Source: Aphanomyces cochlioides (Eukaryota > Oomycota > Saprolegniomycetes > Saprolegniales > Verrucalvaceae). From it: a stretch of DNA of 64,000 nucleotides. A model generated the notes under the pieces. The model was not told where the DNA came from and ran no database searches. It saw only the letters and a list, made by a program, of their open reading frames with translations. The stretch covers positions 4,030,001 through 4,094,000 of the forward strand of contig JAHQRK010000001.1 of the NCBI GenBank assembly GCA_019828595.1. Direction: 5' to 3'. The position numbers and the translations under genes are program-made. Below are positions 40,896 to 50,805 of the stretch, one piece after another. The first letter of the stretch is position 1, and every line of letters begins with the position of its first letter.

Positions 40896-42587
40896 ATGAC
40901 AGAGACTGACGTGATGCGTGATAAGCTGAATCAATGGCGGGAACGCGAAAAAGAGCGCGCAAGCAAGCTCCGAGACTTGAGAACCAGTCTCGCCCAAATA
41001 CGCGCGCTCAACAATGCACAAGAAATCAAACCGAGGAAGTGGAGTCCGCTCAAAGCGAAACAATCCAATCCATCGATAACGGAGAGTGTACCGAACAGCC
41101 AGTCCAGCGAGAAGGAGAACAGTGTCAACGGTTCTCAGGATCTCCCATCCAAGAAGAGGCGACTCATGGACTTTCCTCCAAGTAGATCCTCACAAGAAAT
41201 GATTTCCAATGACAACGATGCACACACAACTTCGACAAACAACACGAAAGAAGTGCAGAACGCATATTTGAATCGTTCTGATTGATGACATTGTAGTCGC
41301 AAAGCTCCAACACTTCGCAAGATCTTTTGTATCAGAAGCTGCATGCCGTTGAGGTTTATCGGACTCGAACGTGATGTATTCACATGGCCTTTAGGCAAAG
41401 TTTGAGGCAGTTTTGGCTGAGAACGCAACTCAAGCAGCTCGATATGAACTTCAAGAAAGGCAATTGCGACGTCTGCACGAGGAACAATTACATTCCATGA
41501 CCAAGAGCCATGAAGAGCAAATGAGATCGTTAGCCAAAGTCCACGAGGTTTTTATGCCTGCCTGCAACTATTGGAGTACCGCTAAATTTGCCGGCTGTAG
41601 GCTGCATTGAAAGCCCTCTCAGAACGAAATGCCCATCTTGAGCAAGAAGCACGAACAAAATGCAAGCTTCACGAAGTAAGGTTTGATTCATGGGTAGTAT
41701 TAACGCCATGACTTTAGGCATCGTTAAAGCTGCTCTCTGAACGAAATGCACATCTTTCACAAGAGGCCGAGACAAAAGAAAGACTGCACGAGGTGCTTGA
41801 TTCTTTGATGTCTTGCCTTGACATGGTTGAATAGGTGGAGATGAAAGAGCTCTCCACAAAGCTTCATGTACGAGATTCGTCCATGCTCGCTCATCTGGAT
41901 TTTCCACCCGCAATAGGATGCCACGTCCAAGCTCACCGCCATCAAGGAGGAATTCGATGTTCACTGTTGTCCTCATGCTGGCACTGATTTGACGCGCCTT
42001 CTCGACGAAGTTGAAGAGCAAATCATGTTGGATCTTGGTGACGCAAAGGCCGCTGTTTCGATGCTGGCTGACCTCAAAAAGGTGCTTCTCATGTCAATTT
42101 GCCAGGGGTTCTGATTGCTTTCGGCACAATAGAAGCTGCGGCAATACGCTATTTGGGTCAAAAGCCATGACGACGACTTGACAACGTTGCAATTCTCGAA
42201 CCAAGTCTACCTTCAACAGGTACTTTGCTCTTCTTCCCAACTTCTTGTCGTTGCCCAGACCAGTGTCTAACTTGTCAAACTCGTAGATCAATCACTTGCA
42301 ACAAAAGGTGCTAGCACTTCAACGTGAAGTGACGACGCTGAACGAACGAAACGCACGCATGGTACGTGGATGAATCCATACACTCTTGTCGATCTGAATG
42401 GATCTCACGTTCTCGTGGTCGTTCGTAGGAGCAAGAAGCGGCGGACGCACGGCAAGACTTGCTGGACGAAGTCGAACAAATGAACCTCACAGTCGTCCCT
42501 GCGCTGGAAAAAGCCATGAAACAGAACCAACAACTCCGCGAGGAAATAGCCAAGCTCCGGGCTTCATCCGCCGCGGCGTCCTCTTGA
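40896..42587 (+). CDS. Coiled-coil protein with a duplicated exon, ten exons
   Basis: No domain recognised beyond coiled coil. Starting from ATG 40896 (MTETDVMRDKLNQWRERE), ten exons join in phase, ending KLRASSAAASS. The N-terminus is polar and contains a basic KPRKWSPLKAK patch and a KKRRLMDF stretch that could be a nuclear signal. Later exons give long helices (RYELQERQLRRLHEEQ, RLLDEVEEQIML, LQQKVLALQREVTTLNERN, AADARQDLLDEVEQMNL). Exons at 41601-41675 and 41718-41792 are both 75 nt and encode near-copies sharing SERNAHL. One internal exon includes a CCPHAGTD segment in which Cys and His are close. Function unknown. Confidence 0.68.
41601..41792 (+). repeat. Tandem exon duplication inside the coiled-coil gene
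   Basis: Two consecutive 75-nt phase-0 exons (41601-41675, 41718-41792) separated by a 42-nt intron; 18 of 25 residues agree when the two products are aligned. Both end in a Leu-His-Glu at the donor site, as does the preceding exon (Val-His-Glu). Confidence 0.7.
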
Positions 42588-42847
42588 TCGCACCGTCGTC
42601 GGCGTGTGCGCCAACCGTGTATCAGGTTGGAGAAGCGTTACAAGAGCAAGAGAGCATGCGAGAGTTTGATCGAAATATAATGCTACCGAATCTTAATTTA
42701 ATTTTGGAACTACTTGGAATTTGTATGTGGAATAAAATATCGAATAAAAATTCATTTTTAAATTTCTAGTCATTTTTTCATTGTGGACGGAGCCGGCGCT
42801 TCTTCTCGAGACGCTCCCAGAACAGCGCGCCTGCGGTCGAAATCGGC

Positions 42848-45800
42848 ATGTTTACAGCGAGAAATGCGCGTCCAAACACGTCCAGATTGCGACTTGTCTT
42901 TGAGAACAATGCCTTGCCATCGATGGTTGCATCCCTCGATGCGGAATCGAAATTGCTCAGTGAGATCTTGCTCATTCGTCCACTCTCGACAGCACTAGTG
43001 TTTGCCCCAGGACGAGCTGTCACGGTCGATGCAGACGAATTCTTCCGACAGATTGCACAAGATGTCGACTGGTTAACGTCCCAGCCCCGCATTGTGGTCC
43101 AACTCGTGGAATTCCTCCTCGATTGTTTTGACCGCATGAACCGACATCGACTTTTGAACAGCCACAACGTCATGCAATTGACGCTCGACAGTGCCGCTGA
43201 AGCTGCAGGATACGCAATGGCCAATACATTGATCCAAGCACATGTCCATGCCGTCATGCAGGATGCTCCGTTCGACGCTGCAGCAATTGTTATCACATTG
43301 GTGTTAGCGTCTACCCCCGATTATGGACACATGCATCCCCTCCACAGACATCCTCTCGTTCCTTCAAATGGCATTATCGTGTTTGATGCCGCACATCTTG
43401 GACGACCTACAACAACAACATGGCCCTGCTCAATATGCCACCGATCTGCGCTTGTCAAGACAGACGTTGTCTACCGCTGCGGTGGATGTGATATCAATCT
43501 GTGCAAGGAATGCTACACACGGATCCCGCACGGGAGTGCTTCTCCCTCTCCAGCTCCACGTAATCTACGGCATCTGGCTGGCCTATGGCCTCATTCACTA
43601 CGCGTCCTGTGTGGGGCGGACATGTCAACTGTCGCCCTGGAGACAGCTTTGGTCCTGCGGCGCCGCGTCATGGAGCTGCCTCTCACTGCCGGTACCAACT
43701 TTGTCGCGATTGTGTCAGTACTAGAAGATATGGTCGCGTCGAAGCCGTTCTGCGCAGCTCTGGTTCGATCCTCGGCGTGGATTCCAGCCATTGTGAGCGG
43801 CAAGTCGATTGAAATCGCATCGTTCCTCGGCCCATTCTTCCGGCACTGCAGTCTCCCCGACGATGTTGTCCCTGGTGACATTATGTGTGGTCCTACAGCC
43901 GATACTGCTCGTACAAAAGCCCGAGATCTTCTCCAAGCCGTCCAGGCCTCGCTTACATCCATCGTCCGGACTCTTATCTCCCATGGAGGTGCGATCAAAG
44001 AAGCCATGCTGTGCTGGGTTGCGTGCGCCATCGAAGCCAACAGCGTACGTCGACGGCTTGGCCATTCGCCCGTCGAGTGCGCTTCCGATGGTTTCCTCAT
44101 CAATGTTGCGGCAGTCGTCCTGGAATTCGCGCAATCTGCCGACGTGACGACGATTGATCCTTCGTACCACATGGGCTTTGCAGGACGCGTGTCGTTTGCC
44201 GAGAATACTCGCATCTTGCCGAAAGCCGCTTCGGACGCCGACACTGTGCCGCCCCCTCCACCGCTTCCAGTGCATGAATATTACCCACGATACGATGCGC
44301 ATCTTGGCGTCGTATGCGATCATTGCCAGGAAAAAGACTTTGTCGGCTTGCGATTCAAATGCGTCTCGTGCGACGACTACGATTTGTGTGCACGGTGCTA
44401 CGAACACTCGCATCACCAGCATCCTTCGTCGCATCTCTTCCTTCGCCTTGCGATTCCACTGCCACAAGTCACGACATGGCCATATCGAAAACTCCCCGAG
44501 CCAAACTTTGACGATGAAGCCGCACAGCCGACGTCAACGCTGATTACATGCCACGGCTGCCACGTCGAGCGCATGCAAAGCCACGTGCTGCAGTGCAGTC
44601 AATGCGACAGAACGGTCTGCACAACATGCGTTCAACTCGAAGAAGCCGAAGCAAAGGGAAACCCGCATCGCCTTCACGCGCCAGGCCATCACTACATCGT
44701 CATGCCCGTGTCCATGTGGCTCGGGGGCGCGGCATCGCTCCGCTTACTGCAGAGTTTATACCCGCCGCAGTTTTTCCCACTGCGTCGAGACGACGACGGC
44801 GATGCGTGGTGGTACATGGCGCTCAAATGTCTCCACGTAGGGCCGGTCTTGACGCTCATGCGCTACGTGTCGGTCCATCGAGAGTACCAGCAACTGAAAG
44901 CTCTGTGCAACATGGAGAACCGCTCGCGGCAACAAAGTCAAGTAGCGGCGCATCACCGCCGGTCGGCGCGGTCAGCGCACAGCCTCAATGCGAACGCCAA
45001 CCATGTCCGCGTCGAAGAACTGCTCAAGACGAAGAGTGCGATGGAAGTCCAGCTCTTTGCGCCGTCGTTTCTCCGCGCCGTCTTTGGATTTTATATGGGT
45101 GTCGCCAAGTGGATCACCAAGCTCCTAGACATGAAAGACCCGTGGACGCTCGACGCCAACCGCGCGGTGCCTCCAGAATACGCCTCCGCCCCTGAAGCTG
45201 TCCTGTGCAACCTCGCCGACGTGCTCTACCTCGTTGGGGTTCATCCTTGCGACGGCATTGAATGGTCGTCGGTCGATTTGGAACCGCTCGTTTCGTTGCT
45301 TTTCTACTTGCTTGCTATGCGTCAATTGACCAACTCGCCGCACGTCCGCGTGCAGCTCGTCCGCGCTTTGCTGTCGATTGCGCCGCTGGTCCGTCCTGGC
45401 GACACGTCGAGAGCGCCAGTTGTCTACACCGTCGTGGCCAATTCTCCGTTCCTCCGAGCGCATGCTGTCGACTGTTTGCTGGCCTTCCACCACGACTTGG
45501 ATCAGTACAGCAGCAGCACAGGCGGCGACACCTCGTGGGGCCTTCTTCCTGCTCGGTTGTCAACTTTGTTGCTGCTGCGATGGTTGTGGAACAATCCGAC
45601 GTCTCAACCTCAAGTCTCTGACGAAGCGGTGGACGATCGCGTGCAACATGGCATTGTGTTGCTCTTCAGCGGCGTGCTCCATGACATCACAAGGCTCCTG
45701 GACGAAGCCAACGTCAAAGTTCAAGCGATGCGACGGCTCCAAGAACTCCAGGAGAGTCCATCGTCCGCCACAGGGGCGTACTTTCAACCGGCGATGATGC

Positions 45801-46882
45801 AAAGCTACATGGCGCTGCATTTCAACAAGGCCCGCACGACATTTCGGGTCTTGATTGAATGCCTCGAACTCTTGGCGTGGATTGCCGCCGTGCCGAGCCT
45901 CCGCGCCGTGCTTTGCCGTCGCTCTCTCGTAGACCAAACCGCATCGACGCTGTCGTTTGTTGTTGTGACGCTTGAAACCCAACTCCACCCGACGCGATGG
46001 GGCTTTTCCGCTGAAATATACCAAGATGGCATGCTTGCGCTCGCGGAAGCGCTCATTATTGTCGTCCGTTGCGCTGGTCTCCACACGAACTGCCCCGAAG
46101 CGTCCTCGTGGAAGCTCTCCAACTATGCTGGCATCCTCATGGAAGAAAAGATTGGCGATTTGGACGTCCACCAGCGATGGAAGTTGAGTTCCTGCTTGTT
46201 CCGTCTCGAGAAAGAATCCCGCAAGATGTCGATCGATGACGAGCCTGCGATGGAAGACCCCGACGACGATGGATCGATGTCGTCGTCGTCGGGTGACGAA
46301 AACGCCGCGCTTGCTCTGTTGGAAGACAAAGCGGCGCGACAGCGGCAGTCGGACGATGCCGAGCGCCGCCAGCGCCATTTGGCGACGCGATTCATCGGTG
46401 CATTGGCCGCCGATGGTCGGTTTGAATCGGTGCGCTTCCGTCGCGCGGCCGTCTTGCTTCGAAGCGATCCAAGTCTGACGAGTGTATGGCGAGAGAAATT
46501 CCTCCAAGTCGTCGAACAGACGGAGCAGCTCATGACGCTCCATGAAGAAATGGAGACGCGGTTAGGCGCCGTGCCGGACGAATACCTCGACCCGATTCTC
46601 CACACGCTCATGCTCCATCCCGTCCAACTTCCATCAGGACATATTGTCGACCGGACGATGATCGAGCGCCATCTCCTCTCGGCCAGCGTGAATCCCTTCA
46701 GTCGGGAACCACTCACACTCGACATGTTGTTGCCTTGCACCGAGCTCCAGCAGCAGATTGAGCGCTTTGTCCGGTCGAAACTCGTGCGGAACAACGACGA
46801 CAGCAGCCGTCCCAACGACCGCGACGCTTGGGGACTCGGGTGGGACTGCCTCTTTGATCAACCAACCCATCCGACCAACTAA
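42848..46882 (+). CDS. UFD2-type U-box E4 ubiquitin ligase with ZZ zinc fingers (1344 aa)
   Basis: Single-exon ORF. E4 factors extend ubiquitin chains for proteasome and Cdc48 substrates. The C-terminus is a U-box at about 1243-1310 (VPDEYLDPILHTLMLHPVQL, VDRTMIERHLL). Before it, the helical Ufd2 core is recognisable (VLCNLADVLYLVG, PHVRVQLVRALLSIAP, LLLRWLWNN, DITRLLDEANVKVQAMRRLQ). Unusually, the N-terminal half carries Cys/His fingers: one at about 192-227 (CSICHRS, CGGCDINLCKECY), a good ZZ finger at about 480-530 (CDHCQEKDFVGLRFKCVSC, DLCARCYEHSHHQHPSSH) and a third at about 565-620 (CHGCHVERMQ, CSQCDRTVCTTC). Codon use is more GC-rich towards the 3' end. The start is uncertain because another frame just upstream also looks coding. 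Confidence 0.85.
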   Translation: MFTARNARPNTSRLRLVFENNALPSMVASLDAESKLLSEILLIRPLSTALVFAPGRAVTVDADEFFRQIAQDVDWLTSQPRIVVQLVEFLLDCFDRMNRHRLLNSHNVMQLTLDSAAEAAGYAMANTLIQAHVHAVMQDAPFDAAAIVITLVLASTPDYGHMHPLHRHPLVPSNGIIVFDAAHLGRPTTTTWPCSICHRSALVKTDVVYRCGGCDINLCKECYTRIPHGSASPSPAPRNLRHLAGLWPHSLRVLCGADMSTVALETALVLRRRVMELPLTAGTNFVAIVSVLEDMVASKPFCAALVRSSAWIPAIVSGKSIEIASFLGPFFRHCSLPDDVVPGDIMCGPTADTARTKARDLLQAVQASLTSIVRTLISHGGAIKEAMLCWVACAIEANSVRRRLGHSPVECASDGFLINVAAVVLEFAQSADVTTIDPSYHMGFAGRVSFAENTRILPKAASDADTVPPPPPLPVHEYYPRYDAHLGVVCDHCQEKDFVGLRFKCVSCDDYDLCARCYEHSHHQHPSSHLFLRLAIPLPQVTTWPYRKLPEPNFDDEAAQPTSTLITCHGCHVERMQSHVLQCSQCDRTVCTTCVQLEEAEAKGNPHRLHAPGHHYIVMPVSMWLGGAASLRLLQSLYPPQFFPLRRDDDGDAWWYMALKCLHVGPVLTLMRYVSVHREYQQLKALCNMENRSRQQSQVAAHHRRSARSAHSLNANANHVRVEELLKTKSAMEVQLFAPSFLRAVFGFYMGVAKWITKLLDMKDPWTLDANRAVPPEYASAPEAVLCNLADVLYLVGVHPCDGIEWSSVDLEPLVSLLFYLLAMRQLTNSPHVRVQLVRALLSIAPLVRPGDTSRAPVVYTVVANSPFLRAHAVDCLLAFHHDLDQYSSSTGGDTSWGLLPARLSTLLLLRWLWNNPTSQPQVSDEAVDDRVQHGIVLLFSGVLHDITRLLDEANVKVQAMRRLQELQESPSSATGAYFQPAMMQSYMALHFNKARTTFRVLIECLELLAWIAAVPSLRAVLCRRSLVDQTASTLSFVVVTLETQLHPTRWGFSAEIYQDGMLALAEALIIVVRCAGLHTNCPEASSWKLSNYAGILMEEKIGDLDVHQRWKLSSCLFRLEKESRKMSIDDEPAMEDPDDDGSMSSSSGDENAALALLEDKAARQRQSDDAERRQRHLATRFIGALAADGRFESVRFRRAAVLLRSDPSLTSVWREKFLQVVEQTEQLMTLHEEMETRLGAVPDEYLDPILHTLMLHPVQLPSGHIVDRTMIERHLLSASVNPFSREPLTLDMLLPCTELQQQIERFVRSKLVRNNDDSSRPNDRDAWGLGWDCLFDQPTHPTN

Positions 46883-46965
46883 TAATAGACCCTCTAACTC
46901 CCATCGTCGCCTTCTTCGCCCCTTCACATCGCTTTCCGTGTCGAGGTTGGCATTGAAACCACTCG

Positions 46966-48869
46966 ATGCAAGATCGACTGGCTGTCTTGTGGACAGATCG
47001 CCGCAAACGACTGCTCCTCGCGGCGTTTCTGACGCTCCTTGCGCTCTTTGCGGTCGTTGCGACGCTCATCGCGACAGTGGAGAGCCACAACGATGCCAAT
47101 ACCAATGCGCCTCCAGGCGACGCCCGTGACAACTCCGTCGCAGGCCATGAAATGAGCGCCCCGCCAATCTCGTCGACATCAGCACCGCCGTCATCACTCG
47201 GTGGCGAAGTGTCGTCTTCCTCCAGCGGACGCTCCCCGTCGTCCCCATCGTCGGGGGGATCCGACAAGGACGACAAGAACTCAACGACACGAGCTCCAAC
47301 GACGACGCCCCCGAACATTGTGACGCAATGCAGCGCGGCGGATCCGACGTCGGTGTGCTACTTGCCGCCTGCGTCGTCTTCCTACTGCATGCTTGACAAG
47401 TCCGTGGACCCGAACGTCATGTACGTGGCGAATCCAAGCATCGCCAATGCCAACGGCGGCTTTGCAATGGACCAAGCATGCTCGAGCGACTCACGATGCA
47501 CGTATGGCTGTGAGCCGCCGTTTGTTCCATCGAGCAATGGGTGGTCCAATGCCGACTGCATCCCGTACTTGGCGCTATGTCCGCCGTATTCCCCAGCGAC
47601 TGCGAACGGCGGCCTCTTGTGCGACAATGGACGCGTCATTGCCGACGATCCAACGCAGCCTCTGTGCGTTCCTGGCCTCAACACGTCGTTCGTGACAAAC
47701 TACGTCCCCGCGACGCTCTCGACGTGCTTGACAGTCACGCCTGGCTCTGGCTCGCCCATGGTTGGCGTTGAAATCGCACACAACCAAACCAAGCAGCTCA
47801 CATCGTACCCTCAAGTCCGTGCGAGTGTCCGTTGCTGGTTGTCTAATGTTGTTGTAGTGGTTTTGGCGAGGCGTGAGTGCGCAGATGTACGTGAATTTGC
47901 CAGGCGTGCGACGCATTGCGGCTTGCCAACGCAACGCTGATCCGCTCAGTTTGAATGCGCAAGGACTCGACACGATGCCGTTCGTCGTGGGCGGAGGAAG
48001 TCTTCCAGGCTCGGGCTGTGCAGCCTGTGGCCAACACACGCTTGCGTTCAATGATGGCTTCGACTTCCGCAAGGCGTACTCGAAAGTCCCAGGCTACGGC
48101 ATCCGTGTGCGCAATTGCAACGACCAAAGTTGTGGGCCAGTCCAGTGTGATGCCACGTATGTTTACAACCCAACGACGCTCACATTGGATGCCTATTGGG
48201 TCAAGTACAACACAGTCTTTGACTCAACGAGTGTCGGATGCGTCGCGGACGTGGTATGCTTTGTCTAACCTGCGCTGGAGCTGTCCTCATTGTGGCCTGT
48301 AGGTGACGGGATATGGATGGACGCCAGTGGACGGTGTGTCCAAATTTACATTGTATGAGTATTATCCAACAACGGCGTCTGGACAACAAACTGCGTCTTG
48401 TCCTGGCTGCTCGGCACCGTCTGCCTTTGACCCTGACTATTGCAAGAAGCTGCGCCAAGCCGCTCCCGCGAGGTAGACCGATCGAGACTGCGTCTTTGCT
48501 GATGTAAATCTGTTGGGATGTAGATTTGGCAGCGGTGTTGTACCTGCGCAGTTTATATGCACAGCAGTGGGAGCTGCTGTTGGTCGAGCAGGAACACTCA
48601 GTACATTCAGCTCAACTGATGGAGGCAATAGCGCAACGACGACCACGATCTACATCGAGGCTGGCATTGCAAGCTTCTTGCTGCTTGTTGTCATCGGTTT
48701 GGTCTGGCGTGCTCGCAAGCTAAAGCCCCAAACTTCATCCCGCGTGGAAGAACCGACTGATTCAATGGACATGACGCCAGACAGACGCCAAAGTATGCAT
48801 CCCAAAGCCACGTACGTGCCGCGCAGTAGCACTACGTTTGATGCGGAGGATGTCATCGTCGAAGAGTGA
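46966..48869 (+). CDS. Cell-surface glycoprotein resembling the fungal SUN (SIM1/UTH1/NCA3) family
   Basis: Model: exons 46966-47814, 47858-48253, 48303-48472 and 48524-48869; 586 aa. Residues about 15-38 (RLLLAAFLTLLALFAVVATL) are a signal or anchor segment, followed by a Ser/Pro/Thr-rich stalk. The ectodomain is Cys-rich: YCMLDK, MYVANPSIANANGGFAMDQA, CTYGCEPPFVPSSNGWS, ATANGGLLCDNGRV, which echoes SUN-domain blocks such as YxC...C...GGLLC-NG. Later text includes VPGYGIRVRNCNDQSC. A second span (IYIEAGIASFLLLVVIGLVW) and a cytosolic tail end the protein. SUN proteins act at the beta-glucan wall, which oomycetes have; however, the membrane anchoring is atypical and the match is by eye only. 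Confidence 0.55.
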
Positions 48870-49150
48870 ATTGCATGTTTGCATGGCAGTTTCAAATTCA
48901 TCCAATCAAAAACAACAAAATATAATCTCTTACATCCGATTCGCTTAAATGGAATAGCCGTTTCAAATTTAGCCAATCAAAAACGTCAAAAATATTTTAA
49001 TGTTTTTGATTGGTCAATTTTTTATTACAGACAAAATCCTCGACACAATTGACGTTGACCGCATGCCAACTCATGGCCGGAGAAGGCAATAATGTTGTTG
49101 TGTGCGCGACGAGTGCAACATGGTAGAGTCTATGGACTTGTATATACAAA
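48870..49150. repeat. Convergent intergenic region with a repeated CCAATCAAAAAC unit
   Basis: Two direct copies of a unit of about 34 bp, TTTCAAATT..(CCAATCAAAAAC)..AAAATAT, at about 48890 and 48961, and an inverted TTTTTGATTGG at about 49004. Both neighbours end here, so this is not an ordinary promoter. A shared 3'-processing region or a decayed small repeat are possible readings. Confidence 0.45.
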
Positions 49151-49152
49151 TT

Positions 49153-50220
49153 TTATGACGAAGCCTTTTCTTCGCTTTCTTCTTCGTCATCGCCGTCGCC
49201 ATTGAGCACGCTGTAGTACTCTGGGTTGGCATCGACACAATCCCGCAATGCAAGAGTCTGGGAGCCGCAGACAGTGAGAAAGTCTGTGCCGTTCTTCTTG
49301 GATTCGTCCAAGCACGCTTCCCATGCAGAGAATTCCTTGCCGCAAGGGCCGGCCTTCATGAAAAGGCAAAAACCACACTCAGCTTTCTTGGGAGCGGCAA
49401 GACAAGCGTGCGTTTCGGAGTCATACGTGGCAGAACTGCAGATAATGCCGGAGAGAGCAATAGGCTCAGACAACACGGTCAATTTTGCTTGAGTTGATGG
49501 AAATGGACTAAAAAGAGTATAAAAGGAATTGCAGTGGTGAAGAGAGGTACCTGTAGAATGGAAAGAGTTTAGAATCAAAGGCAGGAAGTTGGCCATCAAA
49601 GTCAGTGATACCAACGTTCAAACCATCTTTGGTGTTTTCGATAGTTAAGCTACCAGAAGCTTGTAGTCGCTCCAAAAGCACATTCGAATAAGCTCGGGAG
49701 AACCTAGAGACAAAGTGTGCGTTGGAATGTAATCCGAACATAAAGCTTACCCTTCTTCACCGCAAAAGGAGAGCGTGATATGTGGGCAATCTACCGAGTA
49801 ATGCACGTCGCCGTGTTCAGTGGAAACAGCTACGATCGCAGCTTGGGTGTTTTCGTCTTCCACATACGCTTGGACATTGATCTATGACGAGTGTATCCAT
49901 GTCATCATCATGTCGGCATAAATGCATTCTACCTTGGCCTCCTTGCCCAAGATGGGAGAAAACGCATCCACTTCTTCTTGAGATGGATTGTACTTGAGCA
50001 CAATGTTGGATTGGGCCGACGTGTCGAAGTGCAGCGCTGGGAAACGCTTCTTGAGTGCGTCTTGCGACTCAGCGTCAAGAAAGACGCCGATAAACTCCAT
50101 GCGCTTCCTGGCCACCGGTTGCTTTTCTTCGCAAGATGTCCATGAGCTTCCCATGAAGCTCATTGTCAAGCCAAGGCCCAATGTACGGCTGTTCAAGTGT
50201 CGGCGGAAGAACGACGTCAT
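49153..50220 (-). CDS. 2H-phosphoesterase-like plus GCK-domain protein (308 aa)
   Basis: Model (minus): exons 49933-50220, 49751-49881, 49551-49703 and 49153-49507, introns 43-51 nt. The N-terminus (MTSFFRRHLNSRTLGLGL) looks like a mitochondrial presequence; a second in-frame ATG at 50280 is possible. Residues about 45-170 resemble the 2H/LigT fold: MEFIGVFLDAESQDALKKRF, SNIVLKYNPS where the first His-x-Thr would be, and PHITLSFCG for the second. The C-terminal third is a GCK-type Cys domain (CGFCLFMKAGPCGKEFSAWE, CLDE, LTVCGS, LRDCVDANPEYY), with twin Cys-x9-Cys-like spacing usual for intermembrane-space proteins. An acidic tail closes it. Confidence 0.72.
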
Positions 50221-50292
50221 GCTACAATGACGTTTCTGGAATTCGTCGACCCAAAATGCAACCCAATCATCATGAACCATCGATCCAAATGC

Positions 50293-50329
50293 CCGGATAA
50301 CGTATCCGGATAACTAATCATCCGAATAA
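50293..50329. promoter_or_regulatory. Cluster of TTATCCGGATAA-type elements upstream of the GCK gene
   Basis: CCGGATAA (50293-50300), TATCCGGATAA (50303-50313) and ATCCGAATAAG (50319-50329), 73-110 bp upstream of the ATG at 50220. On the other side an ATG opening a 20-codon frame lies at 50351. Confidence 0.55.
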
Positions 50330-50805
50330 GACACTTTGGCTCATTGAGCGATGGAGTACCACGTCGTCAGTTTATGCTCTCATGGCGAGCTTCCAGAAGA
50401 GAAAATGAGCTAAGAGACTATGTATTGCAATAAAAGATGCAGATCTGCCTAGATACCAATCGGCGACGATAACGAACGTCTTCCAAAACGTGAAATAAAC
50501 GTTCCCTGATTAATACGGACAGTCACTATTTATAGTGCCTTTAGCTTTGTAAATATTAACGACGAACAGTGTCATTATAGACAATGTTCTTAAAGTCAGG
50601 ATATATAATCTGATGGTTTGACATCCAAGACGAGGGGGGTCAGAGGGGGAGCTCCATGGAGATTCTTTTCAGCGCTTTGGACGCATGGAAAGTGAAAAGA
50701 TGCTTGGGGTAACGCGAACAGAATGACAAATTTAGGGGAAAGTGGCTAGAAGACCAAGACGACGACTACGCAATTCACAAATTGGATTGGATTTCCATAA
50801 ACTAC
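50330..50805. other. Intergenic region with no supported gene
   Basis: About 475 bp. It holds a 20-codon frame at 50351 (MEYHVVSLCSHGELPEEKMS) that I cannot extend, and AT-rich sequence up to the 3' end of the START-FYVE-GAF gene. No repeat or RNA gene recognised. Confidence 0.35.

Noticed and set aside
45560..46543. Long minus-strand open frame of 327 codons opposite the UFD2-type gene
   Set aside because: GC-rich codon bias of the plus-strand gene produces long antisense frames; the plus frame holds the Ufd2 core and U-box.
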